In this document: piece by piece, positions 24,179 through 32,128 of the stretch | Layout of the letters: every line of letters starts with the position of its first letter | How positions within the stretch are numbered: position 1 is the stretch's first letter | Source of the DNA: Burkholderiales bacterium | GTDB lineage: Bacteria > Pseudomonadota > Gammaproteobacteria > Burkholderiales > Burkholderiaceae_C | Reading direction: 5' to 3' | Length of the DNA: 33,424 bases | Assembly (NCBI GenBank): GCA_026400105.1 | Contig: JAPLPQ010000088.1 | Span: 1-33,424 of the forward strand | Translations under genes and position numbers: made by a program | Notes under the pieces: model-generated | Told to the model about the DNA's origin: nothing | Database searches by the model: none | What the model saw: only the letters and a program-made list of their open reading frames with translations

Positions 24179-24197
24179 GGGATGTTTCCTGACCCGC

Positions 24198-25523
24198 TCA
24201 GAGCTGCTTGGGACGCGTATCGAACACGCGCTTGGCCTTGCCGGTCAGCGTGCGCGGCAACGCATCGGCATCGAGCACGCTGACCTTGGTCGAGATGCCG
24301 ACGATGGTCTTGATGTGATGCTGCAGCTCCTTGGCGATCTGCTGGACCTCGCTCGCGCCGAGCTTGCCCGACAGCGAGCGCTGCAGCTCGCAACGGATCT
24401 CGACCGCGTCGAGGTGGCCGTCGCGCTCCAGGTGGATCTGGTAGTTGCCCGACAGGCGCTGGTCGCGCAGGATCTGCTCCTCGACCTGGGTCGGGAAGAC
24501 GTTGACGCCGCGCACGATCAGCATGTCGTCCGAGCGGCCGGTGATCTTGCCGATGCGGCGGAAACTCCGTGCGGTCGGTGCCAGCAGGCGGGTCAGGTCG
24601 CGCGTGCGGTAGCGGATGACCGGGAAGGCTTCCTTGGTCAGCGAGGTGAAGACCAGCTCGCCCTCCTCGCCGTCGGGCAGCACCTCGCCGGTCTCGGGGT
24701 CGATGATCTCGGGGTAGAAATGGTCCTCCCAGATCACCGGGCCGTCCTTGGTCTCGATGCATTCGCAAGCCACGCCCGGGCCCATGACCTCGGTCAGGCC
24801 GTAGATGTCGATCGCGTCGATGCCGAACTTGCGCTCGATCTCGGCACGCATGCCCTCGCCCCAGGGCTCGGCACCGAAGACGCCGACCTTGAGCGAGATG
24901 TCCTCGGGCGCGATGCCCTGGCGCTCGAATTCCTCGGCGATCACCAGCGAGTAGGACGGCGTGACCATGATGCCGTCTGGCTTGAAGTCCATGATCTGCT
25001 GGACCTGCTTCTCGGTCTGGCCGCCCGACATCGGCACCACGGTGCAGCCCAGGCGCTCGATGCCGTAGTGCGCGCCGAGACCGCCGGTGAACATGCCGTA
25101 GCCATAGGAGTTCTGCACCATGTCACCGGCGCGCAGGCCGGCCGCGCGCAGCGAACGCGCGATCAGGTCGGCCCAGTTCGAGATGTCCTGCTGGGTATAG
25201 CCGACCACGACCGACTTGCCGGTGGTGCCGCTCGAGGCATGCAGGCGGGCGACCTTGTTGCGCGGCACCGCGAACAGGCCGAAGGGGTAATGGTCGCGCA
25301 GGTCCAGCTTCGTCATGAAGGGGAATTTGGACAGGTCGGACAGCGTCTTGAGGTCGTCCGGGTGCACGCCCTTGGCCAGGCATTTCTCGCGGTAGGGCGC
25401 CACGTTGTCATAGGTGTGGCGCAGCGACCATTTGAGGCGCTCGAGCTGCAGCGCGGAAATCTCGTCGCGGCTAGCGGTCTCGATCGCATCGAGTTCACCG
25501 GGCAGGGGTTTCTTGACGGTCAT
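24198..25523 (-). CDS. paaK: Phenylacetate-CoA ligase PaaK
   Basis: 441 residues, typical of PaaK. The phosphate-binding loop ASSGTTGKSVVVGYT lies near 95-110, followed by VPMSGGQTEKQV, the adenylate motif YGLTEVMGPGVACEC and the C-terminal hinge GRSDDMLIVRGVNVFPTQVE; the conserved Lys is within TGKAKRV near the end. It activates phenylacetate with ATP and CoA, the entry step of the pathway. It follows paaI by 45 bases. As an AMP-forming ligase it is a reasonable target of the PatZ acetyltransferase. Confidence 0.98.
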   Translation of the reverse strand: MTVKKPLPGELDAIETASRDEISALQLERLKWSLRHTYDNVAPYREKCLAKGVHPDDLKTLSDLSKFPFMTKLDLRDHYPFGLFAVPRNKVARLHASSGTTGKSVVVGYTQQDISNWADLIARSLRAAGLRAGDMVQNSYGYGMFTGGLGAHYGIERLGCTVVPMSGGQTEKQVQQIMDFKPDGIMVTPSYSLVIAEEFERQGIAPEDISLKVGVFGAEPWGEGMRAEIERKFGIDAIDIYGLTEVMGPGVACECIETKDGPVIWEDHFYPEIIDPETGEVLPDGEEGELVFTSLTKEAFPVIRYRTRDLTRLLAPTARSFRRIGKITGRSDDMLIVRGVNVFPTQVEEQILRDQRLSGNYQIHLERDGHLDAVEIRCELQRSLSGKLGASEVQQIAKELQHHIKTIVGISTKVSVLDADALPRTLTGKAKRVFDTRPKQL

Positions 25524-25568
25524 GGGTTTCCTCTGTCGATTCTTGTGATGGTTGATGCGGGACGGTGC

Positions 25569-26033
25569 TTACTGCGCGTCAGCCAGGCTGGCCGTGACCT
25601 CGCCCTTGATGCGGGCGCTCTTGCCGCGAAACAGCGCGATGGTCTTGCCGCCGACGACGCTGACCGCGACGTCATAGACGCCGGTGCGGCCCCCGGCCGA
25701 GCGCTCGACGGCCTGCGCCTCGAGCAGATCGCCCTCGCGCCCCGGTGCCAGGAAGTCGATATGGCAGGCCGACGCCACGGTGTTCTGGTTGTAACTGTTG
25801 CAGGCGTAGGCAAAGGCGGTGTCGGCCAGCGTGAAGATCATTCCGCCATGGCAGATATGGTGGCCGTTGACCATGTCGGGGCGCACGCGCATGCGCAGCG
25901 TGGCACGGCCGGGCGTGACCTCGACCCGCTCCATGCCCAGCGCCCGTGCGACGGCGTCGCGCGACCACATCGCATCGGCAGCGGCATCGGCCAGCGCCTG
26001 CGGATCGCTGCTGGGGTTGTTGGCTTCAAGCAT
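25569..26033 (-). CDS. paaI: Hydroxyphenylacetyl-CoA thioesterase PaaI
   Basis: 154 residues from the ATG with GGGAG eight bases upstream; a start six codons earlier is open but less well placed. Hotdog fold with the PaaI motif GHHICHGGMIFTLADTAFAYA, in which the Asp of LADTAF is the expected catalytic residue. PaaI rescues CoA from dead-end phenylacetyl-CoA derivatives. It overlaps the end of paaH by eight bases, so translation is probably coupled. Confidence 0.95.
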   Translation of the reverse strand: MLEANNPSSDPQALADAAADAMWSRDAVARALGMERVEVTPGRATLRMRVRPDMVNGHHICHGGMIFTLADTAFAYACNSYNQNTVASACHIDFLAPGREGDLLEAQAVERSAGGRTGVYDVAVSVVGGKTIALFRGKSARIKGEVTASLADAQ

Positions 26034-27555
26034 GGATCGGACTCCCGGCATGGACGGCTTGCTGGATCAGCGGGGAGACGCGGTAGCGGTCCTCGCCATA
26101 GAACTGGTTCAGATGGGCCAGCACGGTGCGGATGCGCTCGACGCCGACCGCATCGGCCCAGGCCAGCGGACCGCGCGGGTAGTTGACGCCTAGGCGCATG
26201 GCCGCGTCGGCAGCGGCGGCGTCGCAGACGCCCTGGTTGACCGCATCGGCGGCCTCGTTGGCCAGCATCGCGACCGTGCGCATGACGGCCAGGCCCGGTA
26301 CATCGCGCAACACGGAGACCGCATAGCCGGCCGCCTGCAGCAGGCCGACGGCCGCCTGCTGCGCGGCCGGGTTCGCCTGGCGTGCCAGGGCCAGCGCCAG
26401 GCGACTGGCCTGGCCATAGTCGAGCGCCAGGTCGACCAGCGCCAGGTTGGCGATGCCGCTGTTGCGGGCGCGCTGGGTCGCGCTGCGGCCGTCGGTCTGG
26501 AACAGCACCACACTGCCGGTCTCGGCGATGCGGCCGTCGGTCGAAGCGACGCGGCTGAACGCCACCCCGGCGGCCTGCAAGCGCGCGGCCAGCGCCAGCG
26601 CGGCCGGGCTGTCACCGCAGACCAGGATGTCCGCCGGCGCGCCGACGGGTGCGGCGGTCTGCGGCTGCGCACGCTCGGCGCCGGCGCGGTAGTCGTAGAA
26701 GCCACGCCCGCTCTTGCGGCCGATGAAGCCGGCATCGACCAGCTCCTGCTGGATCAGCGAAGGCTGGAAACGCGGGTCCTGGTAGAAGGCGTTCCAGACC
26801 GATTTCGTGACCGCGAAGTTGACGTCGTGGCCGATCATGTCCATCAGCTCGAACGGCCCCATGCGAAAACCTCCGGCCTCGCGCATCACGGCGTCGATCG
26901 TCGCGCAATCGGCAGCGCCCTCCTGCAGCAGGCGCAAGCCTTCAGCATAGTAGGGGCGTGCGACGCGGTTGACGATGAAGCCGGGGGTCGACCTGGCATG
27001 GACCGGGGTCTTGCCCCAGGACAGCGCGGTGTCGAACAGGGTGTCGGCCCGCTGGCGCTCGCTGGCCAGGCCCGAGACGATCTCGACCAGCGCCATCAGC
27101 GGCGCCGGGTTGAAGAAATGCATGCCGACCAGGCGCCCGGGCGCCTGCAGGCCGGCGGCGATCGCGGTGACCGAGATCGACGAGGTATTGGTCGCGAAGA
27201 TGCAGTCGGCGCCGCAGATCGCCTCGAGCTCGCGAAACAGCGCGCGCTTGACCTCGAGGTTCTCGACGATGGCCTCGATCACCAGCCCGGCATCGGCCAG
27301 CTCGGCGTTCGACGCCGCAGCCGACAGACGCTCAGCCGCGGCCTGCGCCGCTTCGGGCGTCAGCCGGCCCTTGTCGGCCAATTTGGTCAGCTGGGCGCGG
27401 ATACCGGCCACGGCCTGTTCGGCCGCGCCGGGACGGTTGTCGAGCAGCCGCACCGGATGACCGGCAACCGCTGCGACCTGCGCGATGCCGGCACCCATGG
27501 CACCGGCGCCGATGACGGCCACCAGGGTGGAAACGGGCAATGCCTGCTTGCTCAT
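26026..27555 (-). CDS. paaH: 3-hydroxyadipyl-CoA dehydrogenase PaaH
   Basis: 509 residues, the usual length of the paa-type 3-hydroxyacyl-CoA dehydrogenase with a duplicated C-terminal half. The NAD-binding motif VAVIGAGAMGAGIAQVAA is near 12-29; the catalytic His lies in GMHFFNPAPLMALVEIV; the first helical domain has STPGFIVNRVARPYYAEGL and GFRMGPFELMDMIG. The second C-terminal domain (about 390-509) includes NYPRGPLAWAD. It oxidises 3-hydroxyadipyl-CoA to 3-oxoadipyl-CoA. It is two bases after paaG. Confidence 0.96.
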   Translation of the reverse strand: MSKQALPVSTLVAVIGAGAMGAGIAQVAAVAGHPVRLLDNRPGAAEQAVAGIRAQLTKLADKGRLTPEAAQAAAERLSAAASNAELADAGLVIEAIVENLEVKRALFRELEAICGADCIFATNTSSISVTAIAAGLQAPGRLVGMHFFNPAPLMALVEIVSGLASERQRADTLFDTALSWGKTPVHARSTPGFIVNRVARPYYAEGLRLLQEGAADCATIDAVMREAGGFRMGPFELMDMIGHDVNFAVTKSVWNAFYQDPRFQPSLIQQELVDAGFIGRKSGRGFYDYRAGAERAQPQTAAPVGAPADILVCGDSPAALALAARLQAAGVAFSRVASTDGRIAETGSVVLFQTDGRSATQRARNSGIANLALVDLALDYGQASRLALALARQANPAAQQAAVGLLQAAGYAVSVLRDVPGLAVMRTVAMLANEAADAVNQGVCDAAAADAAMRLGVNYPRGPLAWADAVGVERIRTVLAHLNQFYGEDRYRVSPLIQQAVHAGSPIHA

Positions 27556-27557
27556 GC

Positions 27558-28355
27558 TCAGACTCCCGTGAAGCGCGGCGTGCGCTTGTCCAGGAAGGCG
27601 CTCACGCCCTCGACATAGTCGGCGCTGCGACCGAGCTCGCGCATGAAGCCGCCCTCCATCGACAGCTGCTGCTCCAGCGTGTGGGTCGGCGCGGCCTGCA
27701 TCAGCTGGCGCGTGCGCACCAGGGCCTTGGTCGGCATCGCGGCCAGCCGGGCCGCCAGCGCATCGACTTCCGCGCCAAAGACCGCGTCGTCATGGACGGC
27801 CCAGATCAGGCCCCAGGCAGCGGCCTGCTCGGCCGGCAGCTTGTCGGCCAGCAGCGCCAGCCCCATGGCGCGCGCCATGCCGACGCGCTGCGGCAGCAGC
27901 CAGGTGCTGCCGGTGTCCGGGATCAGGCCGATCTTGCTGAAGGCCTGCAGGAAGGAGGCCGACTTGGTTGCCAGCACCAGGTCGCAGGCCAGCGCCAGGC
28001 TGGCACCGGCACCGGCGGCGATGCCGTTGACGGCGGCGATGGTCGGCACGCGCAGGTTCTTCAGCCGCATCACCAGCGGCTGGTAATGGCGCTCGACCAG
28101 GTCGCCCAGATCGGGCGGGGTCTGGCCGGGCGTGAAGCGCACCTCGGCATCGGCCAGGTCCTGGCCGGCGCAGAAACCGCGACCGGCGCCGGTCAGCACC
28201 AGCACGCGCACCGCCGGATTGGCCTGGATGCTGTCGAGCGCGTCGCGCAGCTCGGCATGCATCGCCGCCGTGAAGCTGTTCATCTTGTCGGGACGGTTCA
28301 GCGTCAGGCGCGCCACGCCGTCAGTGACTTCGAACCGGATCTGCTGGTAGCTCAT
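27558..28355 (-). CDS. paaG: Ring-epoxide isomerase PaaG
   Basis: 265 residues, crotonase fold. The segments GAGRGFCAGQDLADA, NGIAAGAGASLALACDL and FSKIGLIPDTGSTWLLP are typical of PaaG; the hydratase Glu residues are absent and the Asp of IPDTG is the conserved isomerase residue. PaaG turns the 1,2-epoxyphenylacetyl-CoA into oxepin-CoA and also moves a double bond later in the pathway. It follows paaN by 10 bases. Confidence 0.96.
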   Translation of the reverse strand: MSYQQIRFEVTDGVARLTLNRPDKMNSFTAAMHAELRDALDSIQANPAVRVLVLTGAGRGFCAGQDLADAEVRFTPGQTPPDLGDLVERHYQPLVMRLKNLRVPTIAAVNGIAAGAGASLALACDLVLATKSASFLQAFSKIGLIPDTGSTWLLPQRVGMARAMGLALLADKLPAEQAAAWGLIWAVHDDAVFGAEVDALAARLAAMPTKALVRTRQLMQAAPTHTLEQQLSMEGGFMRELGRSADYVEGVSAFLDKRTPRFTGV

Positions 28356-28365
28356 CGGTGGCGCC

Positions 28366-30033
28366 TCAGACGTGGTAGCGACGCTGCACGACGCGGAAGC
28401 GATTGGCCACGAAGGCCGAATCCGCGTAGGACGCGTTGGCCGCCGGGTTGCCGCCGGTGCCGTGGTAGTCCGAGAAAGCCGAGGACTGGTTGACGAACAC
28501 GCCGCCGGTCAGGTTGATCGACAGCGCGACCTTGCCACGCCAGGTCGCTTCGGTCATGGCATCGATCACGTCCTGGCTGCTGGAGTACAGGCCGACGGTC
28601 AGCGCGCCATGGGTGCTGACGATGCGCTCGGACAGCGCGATCGCGGCTGCCGTGTCGGCGGCCTTGACGATGAAGCTGATCGGGCCGAAGCGCTCTTCCA
28701 TGTAGCAAGCCTCGTCGGCAGCATCGACCGCCAGCAGCACCGGGGTGCGCACGTCGGCGCCCGGGAACTCGGGGTTGTCGAGCTTCCTGGAAGCCAGCAC
28801 CACGCGGCCCAGGCTGGCGCCATTGGCCTGCTCGACCCGCTCGGCGGTCGCGGTGGACTGCATCGCGCCCAGCACGGCGCAGGCGACTTCGGGCTTGCCG
28901 AGCAGGCGCTCGACCGCCTTGGCCAGGTCGGCGCAGACCTCGTCATAGCTCTTGTGGCCTTCGTCGGTCTCGATGCCGTCGGCCGGCACGATGATGGCCT
29001 GGCTGGTGGTGCACATCTGGCCCGAATAGAGCGAGAGCGTGAAGGCCAGGTTGCCCAGCATCGCCTTGTAGGCGTCGGTCGAGTCGATCACGATGTTGTT
29101 GACGCCCGCGAGCTCGGCATAGACCTGGGCTTGCTTGCAGTGATCGATCAGCCACTGGCCAAAGACATTGCTGCCGGTGAAGTCGACCGACTTGACCGCC
29201 GGGTGGGTCGCCAGCGCCTGCGTCACGCTGCGCTGCTCGGCCACGCACAGGGTCACCAGGTTCGGGTCGATGCCGTTCTCGGCCAGCACGGCGCGCAGCG
29301 TGCGCACGGTGATCGCGGCCGGCAGGATGGCATTGCTGTGCGGCTTGACGATGACGGCGTTGCCGGTCGCCAGCGCCGCGAACAGGCCCGGGTAGGTGTT
29401 CCAGGTCGGGAAGGTGCCGCAGCCGACCACCAGGCCGACGCCGCGGCCGACCAGCTCGAACTGCTTCTTCATGAGCAGCGCCGGGTTCTTGCCCTGCGGC
29501 TTTTCCCAGACCGTCTCGGCCGGCACGAAGCTCTGCTCGCGCCAGGCATAGGCCACTGCCTCGAGACCGCGGTCCTGGGCATGGGCGGCGCCGGCCTGGA
29601 AGGCCATCATCCAGCCCTGGCCGGTGGTCATCATGACCGCGTGTCCGATCTCGAAGCTCTGGCGGTTCAGGCGCTCGAGCATTTCCAGGCAGATGCCGGT
29701 GCGCCCGGCCGCGCCCACGGCCTGCCAGCCCTTCATGGCGGCCAGGCCGGCGGCAATCAGCGCCTCGTGGTCGCACAGGGGATAGCGCACATCAAGCGCG
29801 ACAGCGTAGGGCGAGGCTTCCTTGCCACCCCAGCCGCTCTGGCCCGGCTGGTCGAGCTCGAAGTTCCGGCCCAGGTGCGACTCGAAAGCCTGCTTGCCGT
29901 CGGCGGCAGCGGTTTCGCCATAAACCTTGGGGCTCGGCATTTCGCTGTAGGGCGACCAGTAGCCACGGGTGGCGATGGCATGGAGTGCGCCATCGAGCGT
30001 GGCACGGTGCTTATCAAACAGGAGATGAGACAT
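28366..30033 (-). CDS. paaN: Phenylacetate degradation aldehyde dehydrogenase PaaN
   Basis: 555 residues of aldehyde dehydrogenase fold: Glu307 in VYAELAGVNN, nucleophile Cys341 in SGQMCTTSQ and the Rossmann segment VVGCGTFPTWNTYPGLFAAL. The PaaN family oxidises the ring-opened semialdehyde to the acid. E. coli PaaZ, about 680 residues, has an added C-terminal MaoC-type hydratase that opens the oxepin ring; that part is absent here, and the protein ends normally at RRYHV. It is the first gene of the main paa operon, 181 bases downstream of paaX, with a candidate promoter at 30117-30145. Confidence 0.93.
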   Translation of the reverse strand: MSHLLFDKHRATLDGALHAIATRGYWSPYSEMPSPKVYGETAAADGKQAFESHLGRNFELDQPGQSGWGGKEASPYAVALDVRYPLCDHEALIAAGLAAMKGWQAVGAAGRTGICLEMLERLNRQSFEIGHAVMMTTGQGWMMAFQAGAAHAQDRGLEAVAYAWREQSFVPAETVWEKPQGKNPALLMKKQFELVGRGVGLVVGCGTFPTWNTYPGLFAALATGNAVIVKPHSNAILPAAITVRTLRAVLAENGIDPNLVTLCVAEQRSVTQALATHPAVKSVDFTGSNVFGQWLIDHCKQAQVYAELAGVNNIVIDSTDAYKAMLGNLAFTLSLYSGQMCTTSQAIIVPADGIETDEGHKSYDEVCADLAKAVERLLGKPEVACAVLGAMQSTATAERVEQANGASLGRVVLASRKLDNPEFPGADVRTPVLLAVDAADEACYMEERFGPISFIVKAADTAAAIALSERIVSTHGALTVGLYSSSQDVIDAMTEATWRGKVALSINLTGGVFVNQSSAFSDYHGTGGNPAANASYADSAFVANRFRVVQRRYHV

Positions 30034-30116
30034 CGATTGATTCCAGAACAGTTGAGACCCGGGCGACCGGCAGCCGTGAAGCCGCCGACCAAAAACATTA
30101 CAAACTTGCTTTAATT

Positions 30117-30145
30117 TCTATAAAAAATGTATCACATGAAAGCAA
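30117..30145 (-). promoter_or_regulatory. Candidate paa operon promoter with a PaaX-like site
   Basis: On the minus strand, TTGCTT (30140-30145) is followed after 17 bases by TATAGA (30117-30122), a fair sigma-70 pair 84 bases upstream of the paaN ATG. The spacer holds the small palindrome ATGT-3-ACAT (30127-30137) inside a CATGTGATACATTTT stretch that agrees at 11 of 15 positions with the PaaX consensus I recall from E. coli. A repressor there would sit between the -35 and -10 elements. Confidence 0.5.
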
Positions 30146-30171
30146 AAAAAAGATCAGGGTTTCCCCTGATC
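30144..30171 (-). terminator. Intrinsic terminator after paaX
   Basis: On the minus strand, GATCAGGG and CCCTGATC (30164-30171 and 30152-30159 on the plus strand) form a perfect eight-base stem with a four-base loop, followed by eight T (30144-30151). It ends the paaX transcript 43 bases after its stop. The T-tract abuts and partly overlaps the -35 box of the paaN promoter. Confidence 0.9.
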
Positions 30172-30214
30172 CATCACCCCATTCCCGGGTCGCCTGATCG
30201 TGCTGGCGCGGCGC

Positions 30215-31183
30215 TCAGGCCAACTCGATCAAGGGGTCCTGGCCCTGAAAGCGCTCGCTCACCAGGCTCGACGCCGGCGGCAGCTCGCCGTTGGCCAGCA
30301 GCAGATGGCGGTCCAGATGCCGCTCCGACGGCCCGAGCAGGCGGCGATACAGCTCCTTGCAGAGCCGGCGCGCCGCATGGCCCGGCCAGCCGGGCGGCAG
30401 CAGCACTTCGGGCAGCTCGGGGTCGCGCAACAGCAGGCGGCGAAAGTCATGGATCAGCAGCATGCGCACCAGGAAGGCGCTGCGCTCATCGACGCCATCA
30501 GGCAAGGACTGGCGCAGGGCGTCCAGGATCGGCTGGTAGCGGGCCACGAAGTCGGTGTAGGCGCCCGCCAGGCTCTCGAGGTTCCAGGCCGACTGGACGA
30601 TGTCGGCATCATGGGCCGACTGGCCCAGCCTCGGATTGACCGCCAGCAGCGGCATCAGCTTGGGCAGCAGCCCGCTCATGCCATCGGCGCCCAAGGCATC
30701 GAAGCTCGACTCGAGATCGGCGCCCGGGTGCACGAAGCAAGTCGGACTGAATTCGCCAAAACCCTGCCAGTAGAGGGCGCGGCGCAACTGCTCGCGCTCG
30801 CGAGGCGCGAGTTCGCCCAGCACCATCACCAGGCGCCAGCGCCGGTCCCACAACGGGGCCTCGGCGGCGTAGATCTGGCGCGCGGCCTCCTCGAAGCGGC
30901 GCTGGCCCGAAGCCGTCAGCATGTAGTCGGTGCGACGGCCCTGGGTCTGGGTCGTGAGCCAGTCATCCTTGACCAGCCGGAACACCGTGGTGCGGACCAG
31001 CCGCTCGTTGAGGTCGAGCGGCTCGAGCAGGTTGATCAGGCTGCCGAGCCAGATCCGGCCGCCGCGCGGCAGCACGGCATCACCGAACACCGACACGATC
31101 AGCGAGCCGGCCTTGATCCGGCTTTGCTGGCGAAAGCTCTCCAGGCGCTCGTGAATGGTCTGCTCCACGCTGTCTTTTGTCAT
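30215..31183 (-). CDS. paaX: Phenylacetate operon repressor PaaX
   Basis: 322 residues from the ATG; a TTG one codon earlier is also possible. The N-terminal winged helix (about 25-95) has IVSVFGDAVLPRGGRIWLG and LNERLVRTTVFRLVKDDWL, and the rest holds the PaaX C-terminal domain, including SPTCFVHPGA and LIHDFRRLLLRDPELP. Members bind phenylacetyl-CoA, which releases them from their operators. It lies upstream of paaN on the same strand but is separated by its own terminator, so the paa genes rely mainly on the promoter in between. It is divergent from grpE across 260 bases; no convincing paaX promoter was seen there. Confidence 0.96.
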   Translation of the reverse strand: MTKDSVEQTIHERLESFRQQSRIKAGSLIVSVFGDAVLPRGGRIWLGSLINLLEPLDLNERLVRTTVFRLVKDDWLTTQTQGRRTDYMLTASGQRRFEEAARQIYAAEAPLWDRRWRLVMVLGELAPREREQLRRALYWQGFGEFSPTCFVHPGADLESSFDALGADGMSGLLPKLMPLLAVNPRLGQSAHDADIVQSAWNLESLAGAYTDFVARYQPILDALRQSLPDGVDERSAFLVRMLLIHDFRRLLLRDPELPEVLLPPGWPGHAARRLCKELYRRLLGPSERHLDRHLLLANGELPPASSLVSERFQGQDPLIELA

Positions 31184-31376
31184 CAATCTTGTCTTGGTTG
31201 GTATGGATACACGGCCGCGCTTGACTCCATGGCCGCGCCAGGCTGCAGAGTGTAGGGTCTCAATCCAAGGTGGGCAGACCCGGAATTCGCTCCCCAGCCA
31301 GGGCCACCGGGGCCGGGGCCCCAGGACAGGCCAGGACAGCGCAGGAGGATTGACGCTATTTTTTCAGCTGACAGCG

Positions 31377-31404
31377 CTTGAAATCCTGACGACGCGTCCC
31401 AAGC
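31377..31404 (+). promoter_or_regulatory. Sigma-32 (heat-shock) promoter of grpE
   Basis: CTTGAAA (31377-31383) matches the sigma-32 -35 consensus exactly; 14 bases later CCCAAGC (31398-31404) fits the start of the CCCCATnT -10 region. The grpE ATG lies 40 bases downstream. No CIRCE repeat for HrcA was found in this region. Confidence 0.75.
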
Positions 31405-31443
31405 TGCTGGGAAGTTTTCATTGTTGCAACCCTAGAGCCTGTC

Positions 31444-32007
31444 ATGTCTGCACCGCAAGACCTCCACTCCACCGAAGCCGGTCAAACCGCCCCCATCAGC
31501 CCCGAGGAAGCGCAAGCCGCAGCCGCTGCCGCCCAGGCCGACGCCGCCAACGCCCAGGTCAACGAGATCGAGAGCCTCAAGGCGCAGAACGCCGATCTGG
31601 CCGAGCAGTTCCTGCGCGCCAAGGCCGAGGTCGAGAACATCCGCCGCCGCTCCGAGGACGAAGTCGCCAAGTCGCGCAAGTTCGCGCTCGAGGGCTTCGC
31701 CGAGAGCCTGCTGCCGGTGCTCGACAGCCTCGAAGCAGGCCTGGCAATCCAGGAAGCGACCGTGCAGCAGATCCGCGAAGGCTCGGAAGCCACGCTCAAG
31801 CAGCTGCAGTCGGCGCTGAACCGCAACAAGGTGATCGCGATCGCGCCGGCCGCCGGCGAGAAGTTCGACCCGCATCACCACCAGGCGATCTCGGTCGTGC
31901 CGGCCGAGCAGGAAGCCAACACCGTGGTCGCCGTGCTGCAAAAGGGCTACCTGATCGCCGAGCGCGTGCTGCGCCCGGCGCTGGTCACCGTGACCGCCCC
32001 CAAGTAA
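31444..32007 (+). CDS. grpE: Nucleotide exchange factor GrpE
   Basis: 187 residues. The acidic, Ala-rich N-terminal tail leads into the long coiled-coil helix (about 36-90; [21 protein letters not shown], then [18 protein letters not shown]), followed by the four-helix part and the C-terminal beta-wing domain ([21 protein letters not shown] and [17 protein letters not shown]). It releases ADP from DnaK. dnaK follows after 121 bases. Confidence 0.97.
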   Translation: MSAPQDLHSTEAGQTAPISPEEAQAAAAAAQADAANAQVNEIESLKAQNADLAEQFLRAKAEVENIRRRSEDEVAKSRKFALEGFAESLLPVLDSLEAGLAIQEATVQQIREGSEATLKQLQSALNRNKVIAIAPAAGEKFDPHHHQAISVVPAEQEANTVVAVLQKGYLIAERVLRPALVTVTAPK

Positions 32008-32016
32008 CAGCCGGCA

Positions 32017-32077
32017 GGACGCCGCCATAGACCCGACAGCAGCGCGGGTCTTGAAAAACCGGCAGGCGTCCTCACCT
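32017..32077 (+). promoter_or_regulatory. Structured grpE-dnaK spacer with a possible second heat-shock promoter
   Basis: GGACGCC (32017-32023) pairs with GGCGTCC (32065-32071) around an inner stem AGACCCG / CGGGTCT (32029-32035, 32045-32051). Overlapping it, CTTGAAA (32050-32056) is an exact sigma-32 -35 element; 13 bases later CCTCACCT (32070-32077) matches the -10 consensus at most fixed positions. dnaK starts 52 bases further on. It may allow dnaK expression apart from grpE. Confidence 0.45.
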
Positions 32078-32128
32078 CTGACTCAAGCGAATTTTCACCG
32101 TTTTTTCCAAGATTTTCCGGAGCACCTC

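Noticed and set aside
31184-31443. CIRCE/HrcA operator upstream of grpE
   Set aside because: No TTAGCACTC-N9-GAGTGCTAA-like repeat is present; a sigma-32 element explains the heat-shock context.
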